Shown here: piece by piece, positions 43,965-52,518 of the stretch | Position numbering within the stretch: position 1 is the stretch's first letter | How the letters are laid out: every line of letters begins with the position of its first letter | Assembly (NCBI GenBank): GCA_029937545.1 | Contig: JAPYPR010000001.1 | Location: 219,645-283,644, forward strand | Length of the DNA stretch: 64,000 nucleotides | Direction of reading: 5' to 3' | Origin: Erythrobacter sp. | Lineage (GTDB): Bacteria; Pseudomonadota; Alphaproteobacteria; Sphingomonadales; Sphingomonadaceae | Notes under the pieces: generated by a model | The model's database searches: none | Told to the model about the DNA's origin: nothing | The model's input: only the letters and a program-made list of their open reading frames with translations | Translations under genes and position numbers: made by a program

Positions 43965-45233
43965 ATGCAAGACACGATCTTTGCGCTTTCGAGCGGCGCG
44001 CCTCCTGCCGGAATTGCGGTAATACGCATCAGCGGGCCGGGCGCCGGCACCGCTCTGAAGGCGTTCGTTGGCGACCTGCCGGAGCCACGTCTGGCAACCG
44101 TTCGCAGACTGCGCGACCGCGACGGGCAATCGCTCGATGAGGCTCTAGTCCTGTGGTTTCCTGCGCCGAGGACCGTGACTGGTGAGAATGTTGCCGAGCT
44201 ACATTGCCATGGTGGGCGGGCTGTAGTCGCGGCCATTATGTCCGAGCTCGGAAAACTCCCCGGCCTGCGCGAGGCGGAGGCAGGCGAATTTACGCGGCGC
44301 GCTTTCGCCAATGGGCGCATCGATCTGGCCGAGGCCGAGGGGCTGGGCGATTTACTTGCGGCTGAAACCGAATGGCAGAGGCGCGGAGCCATGTCGGCGG
44401 CAGGGGGCGGGCTCTCCCGCCGTATCGAGGACTGGCGGACGCGACTGCTCGGCCTCTCGGCACAACTCGAAGCGGTGATCGATTTTTCTGATGAAGACGA
44501 TGTGGAAGTGCTGCCGACCGACTTCGCAAACGAGCTTTCTGCCTTAAGGGTTGAGATTGAAGATGTCCTGTCGCGCCCCTCGTCAGACCGCCTGCGCGAC
44601 GGCATACGGGTCGTATTTGCCGGTCCGCCAAATGTGGGAAAATCATCCCTTTTCAATGCCCTGCTGAATGAAGGGGCCGCGATCGTGTCGCCCGTGGCTG
44701 GAACGACCCGTGACGTCATCGAACGCCCCGTGGGGCTTGGCGGGATTCCATTCGTGTTCGTCGACACCGCCGGGCTTCGTCGGGAGGGCGCTGGTGAGAT
44801 CGAAGCGATCGGCATCGACCGCGCGCAAAGAGAGCTAGAGAAGGCGGATATCGTGGTCTGGCTTGGTCCTCCGGCGAACTGTCCCGCCGGTGCAATCCAG
44901 ATCGGCCCCAAAGCGGATCTAGCTGATGCGGCAAGCGAAGGCCATCCAGTCTCGGCTGTAACCGGTTTAGGGCTCGATGATCTGGTGCGGATACTGGTAA
45001 ATCGGGCAAAGGCACTGCTTCCTCCGCCGGATCGCATCGCGTTCAATCGTCGCCAAAAGGGATTGGTCGCCACCTGCGGCAAGCATCTCGGCGCTGCTGG
45101 AAGGGTGAGCGACACGTTGGTAGTCGCAGAAGAGTTGCGACTGGCGCGTTTGGCGTTGGATTCGATGTCGGGCCGGAATTCGACCGAAGATATGCTCGAC
45201 GCTCTATTCGGGCGATTCTGTATCGGGAAATAG
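43965..45233 (+). CDS. mnmE: tRNA modification GTPase MnmE
   Basis: This 422-residue protein has the N-terminal tetrahydrofolate-binding domain (TIFALSSGAPPAGIAVIRISG, ELHCHGG), the G domain (GPPNVGKSS, GTTRDV, DTAGLR) and the terminal motif FCIGK with the catalytic cysteine. With MnmG it makes the 5-aminomethyl or carboxymethylaminomethyl modification of wobble uridines. I chose ATG 43965 (MQDTIFALS). Upstream in-frame sequence overlaps the small gene before it. It resumes the conserved origin block that breaks off after rho. Confidence 0.95.
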   Translation: MQDTIFALSSGAPPAGIAVIRISGPGAGTALKAFVGDLPEPRLATVRRLRDRDGQSLDEALVLWFPAPRTVTGENVAELHCHGGRAVVAAIMSELGKLPGLREAEAGEFTRRAFANGRIDLAEAEGLGDLLAAETEWQRRGAMSAAGGGLSRRIEDWRTRLLGLSAQLEAVIDFSDEDDVEVLPTDFANELSALRVEIEDVLSRPSSDRLRDGIRVVFAGPPNVGKSSLFNALLNEGAAIVSPVAGTTRDVIERPVGLGGIPFVFVDTAGLRREGAGEIEAIGIDRAQRELEKADIVVWLGPPANCPAGAIQIGPKADLADAASEGHPVSAVTGLGLDDLVRILVNRAKALLPPPDRIAFNRRQKGLVATCGKHLGAAGRVSDTLVVAEELRLARLALDSMSGRNSTEDMLDALFGRFCIGK

Positions 45234-45260
45234 CTCCGTAAATCACATGAGCCTAGCGAG

Positions 45261-45276
45261 TGTTCCACGTGAAACA
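45261..45276. other. parS: parS centromere site 1
   Basis: TGTTCCACGTGAAACA matches the parS consensus TGTTNCACGTGAAACA at every position. It lies in the intergenic space between mnmE and mnmG, 3.3 kb from parB. Confidence 0.93.
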
Positions 45277-45318
45277 CTGTGCTTTGACCCGCAAGGGCGA
45301 CCACGTTAAAGGGCCTCC

Positions 45319-47172
45319 ATGCACCATTACGATGTCCTGGTTGTCGGCGGCGGTCACGCCGGTGTCGAGGCGGCTTGCGCTGCCGCGCGAATGGGTGCGC
45401 GTACGGGGCTGGTGACGTTCGATCTCGCCGCGATCGGCGCAATGAGTTGCAATCCCGCGATCGGGGGGCTCGGCAAGGGGCACCTCGTGCGCGAGGTGGA
45501 TGCTCTGGACGGCGTACTCGGTCGGGCAGCAGATGCCGGCGCTATTCACTATCGCATGCTTAACCGATCCAAGGGCAGCGCAGTTTGGGGTCCGCGCGTT
45601 CAGGCCGACCGCCGCCTATTCAAGGCTGAAGTGCAGCGTTTGGTCGCGCGCGAGACGAAGCTCGAATGCATCCAGGGCGAGGCGGCAGCGCTCGTTCTGG
45701 AAAGCGGGAGGGTAGCAGGGCTCGAGCTAGCTGACGGAACCCTTCTTCACGCATGGTCGGTTATCCTTTGCACGGGCACCTTCCTTGGGGGCGTGCTGTT
45801 TCGAGGCGAAGAGCGCTTCGAAGGCGGCAGGGTTGGCGAAAATGCGGCGCGCAAGCTTGCCGAGCAGCTTCGCGACGCGAATCTGCCGATGGGGCGCCTG
45901 AAGACCGGCACGCCCCCACGTCTCGATGGGCGGACGATCGACTGGGCTGCGCTGGACGAGCAGCCTTCGGACGACGAGGGCTGGACGATGTCGTCGCTCA
46001 CCGAGGCGCGTCGCAATCCGCAAATTTTTTGTGCCGTCACGCGCACGAACACTCATGCCCACGACATCATTCGCGCGAACCTGGACCGCTCCCCGCTGTT
46101 TTCCGGTGCGATAGGAGCAACGGGTCCGCGATATTGTCCGTCGATCGAGGACAAGATTCACCGGTTCGGTGACAAAGAAGGCCATCAGGTTTTCCTCGAA
46201 CCCGAGGGTCTCGATACGCATCTCGTCTATCCGAACGGTATATCCACCTCACTGCCGACCGACGTGCAGATCGATTTCCTACGCGAGATGCCCGGGCTGG
46301 GTCATGTTGAGGTAGAAGTGCCGGGGTATGCCGTGGAATACGACCATATCGACCCGCGAGCCCTGAAGGCGTCGCTCGAACTGCATGCCATCCCGGGGCT
46401 CTTTTGTGCTGGTCAGATCAATGGCACGACCGGTTACGAAGAGGCAGCCGCTCAGGGCCTTGTCGCGGGCATGCATGCTGCGGCCGAGGTAGTCGGTAAG
46501 GAACCGGTCGCGCTTGACCGGGCGAATTCCTATATAGCCGTGATGGTAGACGACCTGACGCTGCATGGCATCACCGAGCCCTATCGGATGCTGACTGCGC
46601 GTGCGGAGTACCGCCTGCGATTACGGGCAAGCAATGCCGACAGTCGGCTCACGCCGCAGGCGATTGAAGCCGGCTTCGTGGGTGAAGAGCGGAGGGCGTG
46701 GTTCGACGCCCGGACCGCGCGTCAGGAGCGATACGAATCGATATTCGGCAGTGCGATCCACTCCAAAGAACTCGCCGACGCCGGACTTCACGTGAAACGC
46801 GATGCTGGCATCAAGTCGTTGGTAGATTGGCTCGGGACGGGCAACGTTTCGCTCCGCGATGCAGCGGGCCTATATCCCGACCTTGATCCGTTCGATCACC
46901 TCGCGGTCGAAATGGCCGAGGATGCGTTTTATGCGCCCTATCTGGCGCGGCAGGACGCCGAGCTTTCCGAGCTCCGCACTAGCGAATCTCTTCGCCTCTC
47001 GCGCGATTTTCCATATGCGGATGTTCCGGGCCTCTCCAACGAGATGGTCGAGCGCCTTTCAGCTTCAAGGCCGGAGAGCATGGCTGCGGCCTCCCGCGTT
47101 CAGGGTGTCACCCCGGCAGCGCTTGTCGCCTTGCTGGTGCATGCCAAACGTATCGGGCGGATCGCGGCGTGA
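45319..47172 (+). CDS. mnmG: tRNA uridine-5-carboxymethylaminomethyl modification enzyme MnmG (GidA)
   Basis: This 617-residue protein has the FAD-binding [57 protein letters not shown] and [21 protein letters not shown], plus the C-terminal helical MnmE-binding domain ([28 protein letters not shown]). It uses FAD and NADH with MnmE to modify U34 of tRNAs. Its length is normal, and it overlaps rsmG by GTGA. Confidence 0.97.
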   Translation: MHHYDVLVVGGGHAGVEAACAAARMGARTGLVTFDLAAIGAMSCNPAIGGLGKGHLVREVDALDGVLGRAADAGAIHYRMLNRSKGSAVWGPRVQADRRLFKAEVQRLVARETKLECIQGEAAALVLESGRVAGLELADGTLLHAWSVILCTGTFLGGVLFRGEERFEGGRVGENAARKLAEQLRDANLPMGRLKTGTPPRLDGRTIDWAALDEQPSDDEGWTMSSLTEARRNPQIFCAVTRTNTHAHDIIRANLDRSPLFSGAIGATGPRYCPSIEDKIHRFGDKEGHQVFLEPEGLDTHLVYPNGISTSLPTDVQIDFLREMPGLGHVEVEVPGYAVEYDHIDPRALKASLELHAIPGLFCAGQINGTTGYEEAAAQGLVAGMHAAAEVVGKEPVALDRANSYIAVMVDDLTLHGITEPYRMLTARAEYRLRLRASNADSRLTPQAIEAGFVGEERRAWFDARTARQERYESIFGSAIHSKELADAGLHVKRDAGIKSLVDWLGTGNVSLRDAAGLYPDLDPFDHLAVEMAEDAFYAPYLARQDAELSELRTSESLRLSRDFPYADVPGLSNEMVERLSASRPESMAAASRVQGVTPAALVALLVHAKRIGRIAA

Positions 47173-47798
47173 TCGGGACGGAAGGCGAAGCACGGGAATT
47201 CGTATCGGAGCGATGTTCGAGCGAATCGCTGAAACGCCTGGACCAGCTGGTCAACGAGCTCATTGATGAGAACTCGCACCAGAACCTTGTGGCGAACAGT
47301 TCACTTGAGCAGGTCTGGCTTCGCCACATTGCAGACTCCGCCCAGCTGCTGCGTTGGGTTTGCGAGCCGCGAGGGGTCTGGATGGATCTCGGGGCAGGCG
47401 CGGGCTTTCCCGGCCTGGTGATTGCGGCCATGCGCCCGCAACAGCCTGTAATGCTGGTGGAGTCCCGCAAGCGAAGGATCGATTGGCTCGAGCGGGTTGC
47501 GCTCGAGTTGGGTCTCGATAATTGCCGGGTCGAGGGGCGGCGTCTTGAACAAGTCGAGCCTCTCGAGGCTGGCGTGATTTCGGCAAGGGCCTTCGCCCCA
47601 CTCGACCGTCTGCTGCGTTTATCCGCACGCTTCTCCACAACCGCTACGCAATGGGTGTTGCCCAAAGGCCGTTCTGCAGAGCAAGAAGTACAGGAGTTGC
47701 CGGGGCGATACCGGGGGGTGTTCCACGTGGAACAATCATTGACCGAAGCCGAGGCCGGCATCATCGTCGGCAAAGGTAAGTGGAAGGGTTCGACATGA
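47169..47798 (+). CDS. rsmG: 16S rRNA 7-methylguanosine methyltransferase RsmG (GidB)
   Basis: This 209-residue enzyme has [23 protein letters not shown], the SAM-binding [31 protein letters not shown] and [12 protein letters not shown]. It methylates G527 of 16S rRNA. The start is the GTG at 47169, overlapping mnmG. A parS site is embedded in its 3' part at codons for GVFHVEQS. It overlaps parA by ATGA. Confidence 0.94.
   Translation: MIGTEGEAREFVSERCSSESLKRLDQLVNELIDENSHQNLVANSSLEQVWLRHIADSAQLLRWVCEPRGVWMDLGAGAGFPGLVIAAMRPQQPVMLVESRKRRIDWLERVALELGLDNCRVEGRRLEQVEPLEAGVISARAFAPLDRLLRLSARFSTTATQWVLPKGRSAEQEVQELPGRYRGVFHVEQSLTEAEAGIIVGKGKWKGST
47719..47734. other. parS: parS centromere site 2 (inside rsmG)
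   Basis: TGTTCCACGTGGAACA is a perfect 16-base palindrome and a well-known parS variant, one base from the strict consensus. It lies inside the rsmG coding region, 60 bases before the parA start. Confidence 0.9.
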
Positions 47799-48574
47799 TC
47801 ATCATCGCGATTGCCAATCAGAAGGGCGGGGTGGGCAAGACTACGACGGCGATCAATATTGCCACCGCGATGGCTGCCACTGGGTGGAAGACTTTGCTCG
47901 TCGACCTCGATCCGCAGGGGAATGCTTCCACAGGTCTCGGCGTGGATGCCGCATCGCGCGAAAACAGCAGTTACGATCTGCTCCTCGATCAGGCGACCCT
48001 CGGCGAATGCGCACTCGAAACCGAGATACCAAATCTCGAGATCGTGCCGGCCACGCAGGACCTTTCAGGCGCGGAAGTCGAACTTGTCTCGGTCGAGGAT
48101 CGGACTCATCGCTTAAAACGTGCCTTGAGCCATCCTGCTGCGGCTTACGATGTGTGTTTCGTCGACTGTCCACCGTCACTCGGCCTCTTAACGCTAAACG
48201 CATTGTGCGCCGCCGACACTTTGATGGTCCCGCTACAATGCGAGTTCTTCGCTCTTGAGGGTCTCAGTCAGCTTCTTCAAACCGTCGAGCGGGTACAGCA
48301 GGGTTTCAACGCCGACCTCGGTATCGTCGGTGTCGTGCTTACCATGTTCGATCGCCGCAATCGACTGACCGACCAAGTCGCCGACGATGTGCGCGACTGC
48401 CTCGGCCCGCTGGTGTTTGACAACGTGATCCCACGGAATGTGCGCCTGTCGGAGGCTCCAAGCCACGGTTTGCCGGCTCTCGTCTACGATCATCAATGCC
48501 CGGGCAGTCGCGCATATATCGGGCTGGCCCGCGAACTGATCGGGCGTTTGCCCGAAACAAGGAAAGCCGCATGA
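47795..48574 (+). CDS. parA: Chromosome partitioning ATPase ParA
   Basis: This 259-residue protein has the deviant Walker A motif NQKGGVGKTTTAIN, LVDLDPQGNASTGLG, Walker B VCFVDCPPSLGLL and TMFDRRN. It forms ATP-dependent dimers on DNA and moves ParB-parS complexes, here near the origin. I chose ATG 47795 (MIIIAIAN), which overlaps the rsmG stop. The GTG at 47780 adds only five residues. The length matches chromosomal ParA without an N-terminal DNA-binding domain. Confidence 0.96.
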   Translation: MIIIAIANQKGGVGKTTTAINIATAMAATGWKTLLVDLDPQGNASTGLGVDAASRENSSYDLLLDQATLGECALETEIPNLEIVPATQDLSGAEVELVSVEDRTHRLKRALSHPAAAYDVCFVDCPPSLGLLTLNALCAADTLMVPLQCEFFALEGLSQLLQTVERVQQGFNADLGIVGVVLTMFDRRNRLTDQVADDVRDCLGPLVFDNVIPRNVRLSEAPSHGLPALVYDHQCPGSRAYIGLARELIGRLPETRKAA

Positions 48575-49539
48575 GCGACAGCGCGCAAACGTCCCGTCCG
48601 ATCGACCGCAAGAAAAAACTCGGCAAGGGCCTTAACGCCCTGCTTGGCGAAACACGCCGGGAAGAACCGCTCGTGAAGCGCGAGATCACAGGGGAGCTTG
48701 CGCCCGACGCTTCGCCGGGTCCGGTTCAGCCAGTGGACGGCGAAGGCCTTGCGTCGATCCCGGTCGCCGATATCGAGCCTCTGCCGGGCCAGCCCCGCAC
48801 CCATTTCCGCGAGGAGGCGCTGGACGAACTCGCATCCTCGATTGCCGCGCGCGGGGTGATCCAGCCGATCATCGTGCGACCGCTCGGGTCGGGGCGCTAT
48901 CAGCTCGTCGCCGGGGAGCGCCGCTGGCGCGCCGCGCAGCGCGCCCGCTTGCATGAAATTCCCGCAATCGTGCGCAAGCTCGACCAGCGCGAAATCATGG
49001 CGCTGGCGCTGATCGAGAACCTGCAGCGCGAGGATCTCAACCCAATCGAGGAGGCGCGCGCCTACCAGAAACTGGCCGATACCGAGGGCATGACCCAGGC
49101 AGAAATTGCCAAACTGGTCGATAAATCACGGAGCCACGTTGCGAATTTCCAGCGACTATTGGCGCTCCCTGATGATGTTCTTGCGATGGTCGCGGAGGGC
49201 AGCTTGTCTATGGGCCATGCACGCGCCCTGATCGGCAATGACGATGCTTCCGATCTCGCCCGCCGCGCGGTTGCGGAAAAGCTCTCTGTGCGAGACGTAG
49301 AAAAGCTTGCCCGTGATCCCGCAAAGGTTGCCCCCCGAAAGAAAACGTCGAAAGGCGCAGCCAGTGGATCGGGCGATGCCGATATCGAGGCCGTTCAGGG
49401 CCATCTAGAGGAATTCCTCGGCATGCAGGTGCGGATCAAGACTGAGGACACCCCGAATACGGGTACCGTCACCATCCGCTATCGAACGCTAGACCAGCTG
49501 GATCTGATCTGCCAGCGGCTCACTGGCGGAGATATCTAA
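48571..49539 (+). CDS. parB: Chromosome partitioning protein ParB
   Basis: This 322-residue protein has a basic N-terminus (KKKLGKGLNALLG) for ParA contact and the ParB/CTPase domain (IEPLPGQPRTHFREEALDELASSI, RYQLVAGERRWRAAQ, LIENLQREDLNPIEEA). The KSRSHVANFQRLLALP helix-turn-helix reads parS, and a C-terminal dimerisation domain ends in RYRTLDQLDLICQRLTGG. CTP-dependent spreading from parS is established for the family. The ATG overlaps the parA stop. Confidence 0.96.
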   Translation: MSDSAQTSRPIDRKKKLGKGLNALLGETRREEPLVKREITGELAPDASPGPVQPVDGEGLASIPVADIEPLPGQPRTHFREEALDELASSIAARGVIQPIIVRPLGSGRYQLVAGERRWRAAQRARLHEIPAIVRKLDQREIMALALIENLQREDLNPIEEARAYQKLADTEGMTQAEIAKLVDKSRSHVANFQRLLALPDDVLAMVAEGSLSMGHARALIGNDDASDLARRAVAEKLSVRDVEKLARDPAKVAPRKKTSKGAASGSGDADIEAVQGHLEEFLGMQVRIKTEDTPNTGTVTIRYRTLDQLDLICQRLTGGDI

Positions 49540-49577
49540 GTATTTCAGCTATTTAGCAAAGTGGCGCCGCGCGCCTT

Positions 49578-50375
49578 CTAGTCTCTGGCGCGTACCGGCG
49601 TCCCATCGCTGTACCGCGTCTGCTGCATTTGCATGATGGTCACCGGCACGAGCATGTAATCGCCCGTAGGTGAGGCACCGTTGCGTAGTCCGCCGCTCCG
49701 AGCGCTAGCCATGTAATTATCGAGATAGACCTCGCAGCGCTGCGTCGCTGCATTTGACCGCTCCGGATCATACTCGATCTCTTCGTAATCGTAATACTCG
49801 TCCGAATTGTCGGTATAGCCACGCTGCGGGGCAAGCCGCCGGGAGCATTCCTGCAGCCACGCCGCGCGATCGAACTGTACGACCCGACCGCCAAGCGGCA
49901 GGCGCGGCTCCTCGCCGGCGCGATATACGTAAGTTTGGCCTCCGCCGCCCCGCTCAACAGGAGTTGGCATTCGGATACCGGTCGAATGGATCGCGCCGTT
50001 CGAGACCGGAGGCCCATCGGTGTAGGTCACGGGGGCTTGCACTGCGCTATCCTGCGCGAAGTCGGCTCCGGCAGCGGCGGTGCCGATCATGCTGGTGCGG
50101 TCTGGGTCCACTGTGAGGAGCGGCTGCAGAACTGGTCGTTCGACGAATGTGGGAGCGGTGCCGTCCTGTCGCGACCGAATGGCTCGCTGTGCGCCCCGCT
50201 CCTCGGTGGGCTCGAGGACAATCCGGGGCTCGACCTCGTCCTCCGCACCTTCGTCCGGCAATGGCGCCGCATATTCATATCCGCCGATTTCATATTCTAG
50301 CGTGTCCTGAGCGAAAGCCGCCGCAGGAAGCGTTACTAGGCTGCTCGTAAGTGCAATGATGATGCGCGTTGTCAT
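49578..50375 (-). CDS. Hypothetical exported protein
   Basis: The protein has 265 residues with a signal peptide (MTTRIIIALTSSLVTLPAAAFAQ). The mature part is acidic and low in hydrophobic stretches, with YEIGGYEYAAPLPDEG, a RGGGGQTYVYRAG segment, WLQECSRRL and CEVYLDNYM, so two conserved-looking cysteines. I do not recognise a named family. Periplasmic or surface location is likely. I chose ATG 50375. It converges on parB with a 38-base gap. Confidence 0.75.
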   Translation of the reverse strand: MTTRIIIALTSSLVTLPAAAFAQDTLEYEIGGYEYAAPLPDEGAEDEVEPRIVLEPTEERGAQRAIRSRQDGTAPTFVERPVLQPLLTVDPDRTSMIGTAAAGADFAQDSAVQAPVTYTDGPPVSNGAIHSTGIRMPTPVERGGGGQTYVYRAGEEPRLPLGGRVVQFDRAAWLQECSRRLAPQRGYTDNSDEYYDYEEIEYDPERSNAATQRCEVYLDNYMASARSGGLRNGASPTGDYMLVPVTIMQMQQTRYSDGTPVRARD

Positions 50376-50486
50376 GTTCGAGCTCTCCGATCGGTAGAAC
50401 CGCATGCGAAATTGCAGGAAGGATACCCACTGTTCCGCGCGATGCCACCACGCTGCACCATCTGTGCCGTCATGGGCCGAACCAAG

Positions 50487-50969
50487 CTAAATCCGCTCTG
50501 CTATGATGTTGGCCAGCTCCTCGATCCCGCGCAAATCCTCTTCATCGAAGCGCGCCTTCTGCGGGCTGTCGAGATCGATGACGGCGATGACCGCTCCGTT
50601 GCGCACGACTGGGATCACAAGCTCCGAATTCGTGTCCGAATCGCAGGCGATATGGCCGGGGAAGGCGTGAACGTCCTTGACCAATTGCGACGCGGCATCC
50701 TTGGCCGCCACCCCGCACACACCCTTGCCGAGCGGGATACGAATACAGGCCGGACGCCCCATGAACGGGCCGAGCACGAGCTCGCCGTCGACCATCCGGT
50801 AGAAGCCCGCCCAATTGAGGTCCGGCAGGAAATCCCACAGCAGCGCCGCGACATTGGCCATATTGGCCACGCCGTCGGGCTCGCCTGCAGTGAGAGAGTC
50901 GGCCGCCTCGCGCAGCTGGCGGTAAGCTTCGGGTTTCGGACAATCGGGGGCAGGGCGGAAATCGAACAT
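50487..50969 (-). CDS. msrC: Free methionine-(R)-sulfoxide reductase (GAF domain)
   Basis: This 160-residue GAF-domain enzyme has NWAGFYRM, LVLGPFMGRPACIRIPLGKGVCG and FPGHIACDSDTNSELVIPV. The three cysteines (ACIRI, GVCG, IACD) are the catalytic and resolving set of fRMsr. It reduces free methionine-R-sulfoxide. The length fits, and it stands alone. Between it and the gene at 50375 I see only short spacer sequence. Confidence 0.93.
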   Translation of the reverse strand: MFDFRPAPDCPKPEAYRQLREAADSLTAGEPDGVANMANVAALLWDFLPDLNWAGFYRMVDGELVLGPFMGRPACIRIPLGKGVCGVAAKDAASQLVKDVHAFPGHIACDSDTNSELVIPVVRNGAVIAVIDLDSPQKARFDEEDLRGIEELANIIAERI

Positions 50970-51039
50970 GGGCGTGATCTAGTATGCGCCAGGCGAAGGG
51001 CAAGCCCATTGCCGCGCTCGCAAGCCTCGCCTATTCGTT

Positions 51040-52500
51040 ATGCCCATGAGCCTCGCCAAGAAACTGGGCATCGCCCTCGTCGTCATCCTCATCATCCTCG
51101 CCGCAGCATTCTGGGTCCTGACCCGCGGCGACACTGCGAGTGTCCCATGGGAGGAAGTGGTCGGCACCGATCCTACGCTGGAAGAGCCGAACGCCGAGGG
51201 AATTCCTACCGTCGCCATTGCCGAACCGGTCGGCTGGGCGGACGATGAAGTGCCGATCGCGGCCGAAGGTCTCGCGGTCACACGATTTGCCGACGGGCTC
51301 GAACATCCCCGCACTCTCCAGGCTCTGCCGAATGGCGATATCCTCGTCTCGCTGACCCGCGCGCCGGCCAAGGAAGACGATGACGGCATAATGGCCTGGA
51401 TTGCGGGCCTACTGATGGATCGCGCAGGAGCGGGTGGGGAGTCGCCCAATCAGGTCGTTTTGCTCCGCGATGCCGATGGCGATGGCCGTGCAGAAGTGCG
51501 CCAAGTGCTGCTCGACGGGCTGGACTCGCCTTCCGGCCTCGCATGGCATGACGGCACACTCTATGTCGCCAATCACGACGAGGTGCTTGCCTACCCCTAC
51601 GAATTGGGCGCCGCCGCGGTGTCGGGCGAGCCCCGAAAGGTCACCGATCTGGCCGCGGGCGGCGGCCACTGGATGCGCAACCTCGCGATCAATGAGGAAG
51701 GCACGAAGCTCTATGTCGCGGTCGGGTCCGACACCAACATCGCCGACGAGGGCATGGAGGCCGAGGAAGGGCGCGCGCTGATCTGGGAGGTCGATCTAGA
51801 GAGCGGGCGCCGCCGCATTTTCGGCGGGGGTCTGCGCAACGCCAACGGCCTTGACTTCAACCCGTGGTCGGGCGAGCTCTGGACCACGGTAAACGAGCGC
51901 GACATGCTCGGCTCCGATCTGGTGCCGGACTACCTCACCAATGTCCCCGTCGGCGCGCAATATGGCTGGCCGTGGGTCTATTGGGGCGACAATTTCGACC
52001 GCCGCGTCGATTATCCGATTCCCGATTACATAAACTACGTGCGCACCCCGGAATACGCACTCGGCCCGCATGTCGCGGCGTTGGGGCTCGTGTTCAGCGA
52101 GGAAGGCGCGCAAATGGGTGAGGACTTCTCGAGTGGCGCTTTCATCGCGCGGCATGGCTCGTGGAACCGCAAGCCGCCATCCGGTTACGATGTGGTCTAT
52201 GTAGCTTTCGACGAGCGCGGCAATCCGACCGGCAAGCCGGTTCCGGTGCTGACCGGCTTTCTCAAGGACGACGGCACGACGCGCGGACGCCCGACCTGGG
52301 TCGAATGGGCCGGCGACGGCGCGCTGCTGGTCAGCGACGACACAGCCGGCATCATCTGGCGCGTAATCGCTCCCGGCGGCAAGCGGCAGGGCGGGATCGA
52401 GCAGGTCACCGGCAATCGCCTGCCGCCGCAGCGAAATCTGCGCGGGCAGGAGGCGACCTTCGGCGAAGACGACTACGCGCGGAGCGTCACCGCCGAATAA
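51040..52500 (+). CDS. PQQ-dependent sugar (sorbosone-type) dehydrogenase
   Basis: The protein has 486 residues. An N-terminal membrane anchor (MPMSLAKKLGIALVVILIILAAAFWVL) precedes a six-bladed beta-propeller of the glucose/sorbosone dehydrogenase family (VTRFADGLEHPRTLQALPNGDILVS, GLAWHDGTLYVAN, HWMRNLAI, GLRNANGLDFNP, ARHGSWNRKPPSGYDV). Family members use PQQ to oxidise sugars in the periplasm. No PQQ biosynthesis genes are in the window, so cofactor supply is unverified. ATG 51046 is an alternative start. It converges on the acyl-CoA dehydrogenase gene. Confidence 0.88.
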   Translation: MPMSLAKKLGIALVVILIILAAAFWVLTRGDTASVPWEEVVGTDPTLEEPNAEGIPTVAIAEPVGWADDEVPIAAEGLAVTRFADGLEHPRTLQALPNGDILVSLTRAPAKEDDDGIMAWIAGLLMDRAGAGGESPNQVVLLRDADGDGRAEVRQVLLDGLDSPSGLAWHDGTLYVANHDEVLAYPYELGAAAVSGEPRKVTDLAAGGGHWMRNLAINEEGTKLYVAVGSDTNIADEGMEAEEGRALIWEVDLESGRRRIFGGGLRNANGLDFNPWSGELWTTVNERDMLGSDLVPDYLTNVPVGAQYGWPWVYWGDNFDRRVDYPIPDYINYVRTPEYALGPHVAALGLVFSEEGAQMGEDFSSGAFIARHGSWNRKPPSGYDVVYVAFDERGNPTGKPVPVLTGFLKDDGTTRGRPTWVEWAGDGALLVSDDTAGIIWRVIAPGGKRQGGIEQVTGNRLPPQRNLRGQEATFGEDDYARSVTAE

Positions 52501-52518
52501 GTCGCGCGGCGCGACTTC

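Noticed and set aside
43583-45442. A leftward open frame of about 600 codons opposite the small gene and mnmE
   Set aside because: Ser/Arg-rich low-complexity translation opposite a well-supported mnmE; typical antisense artefact.
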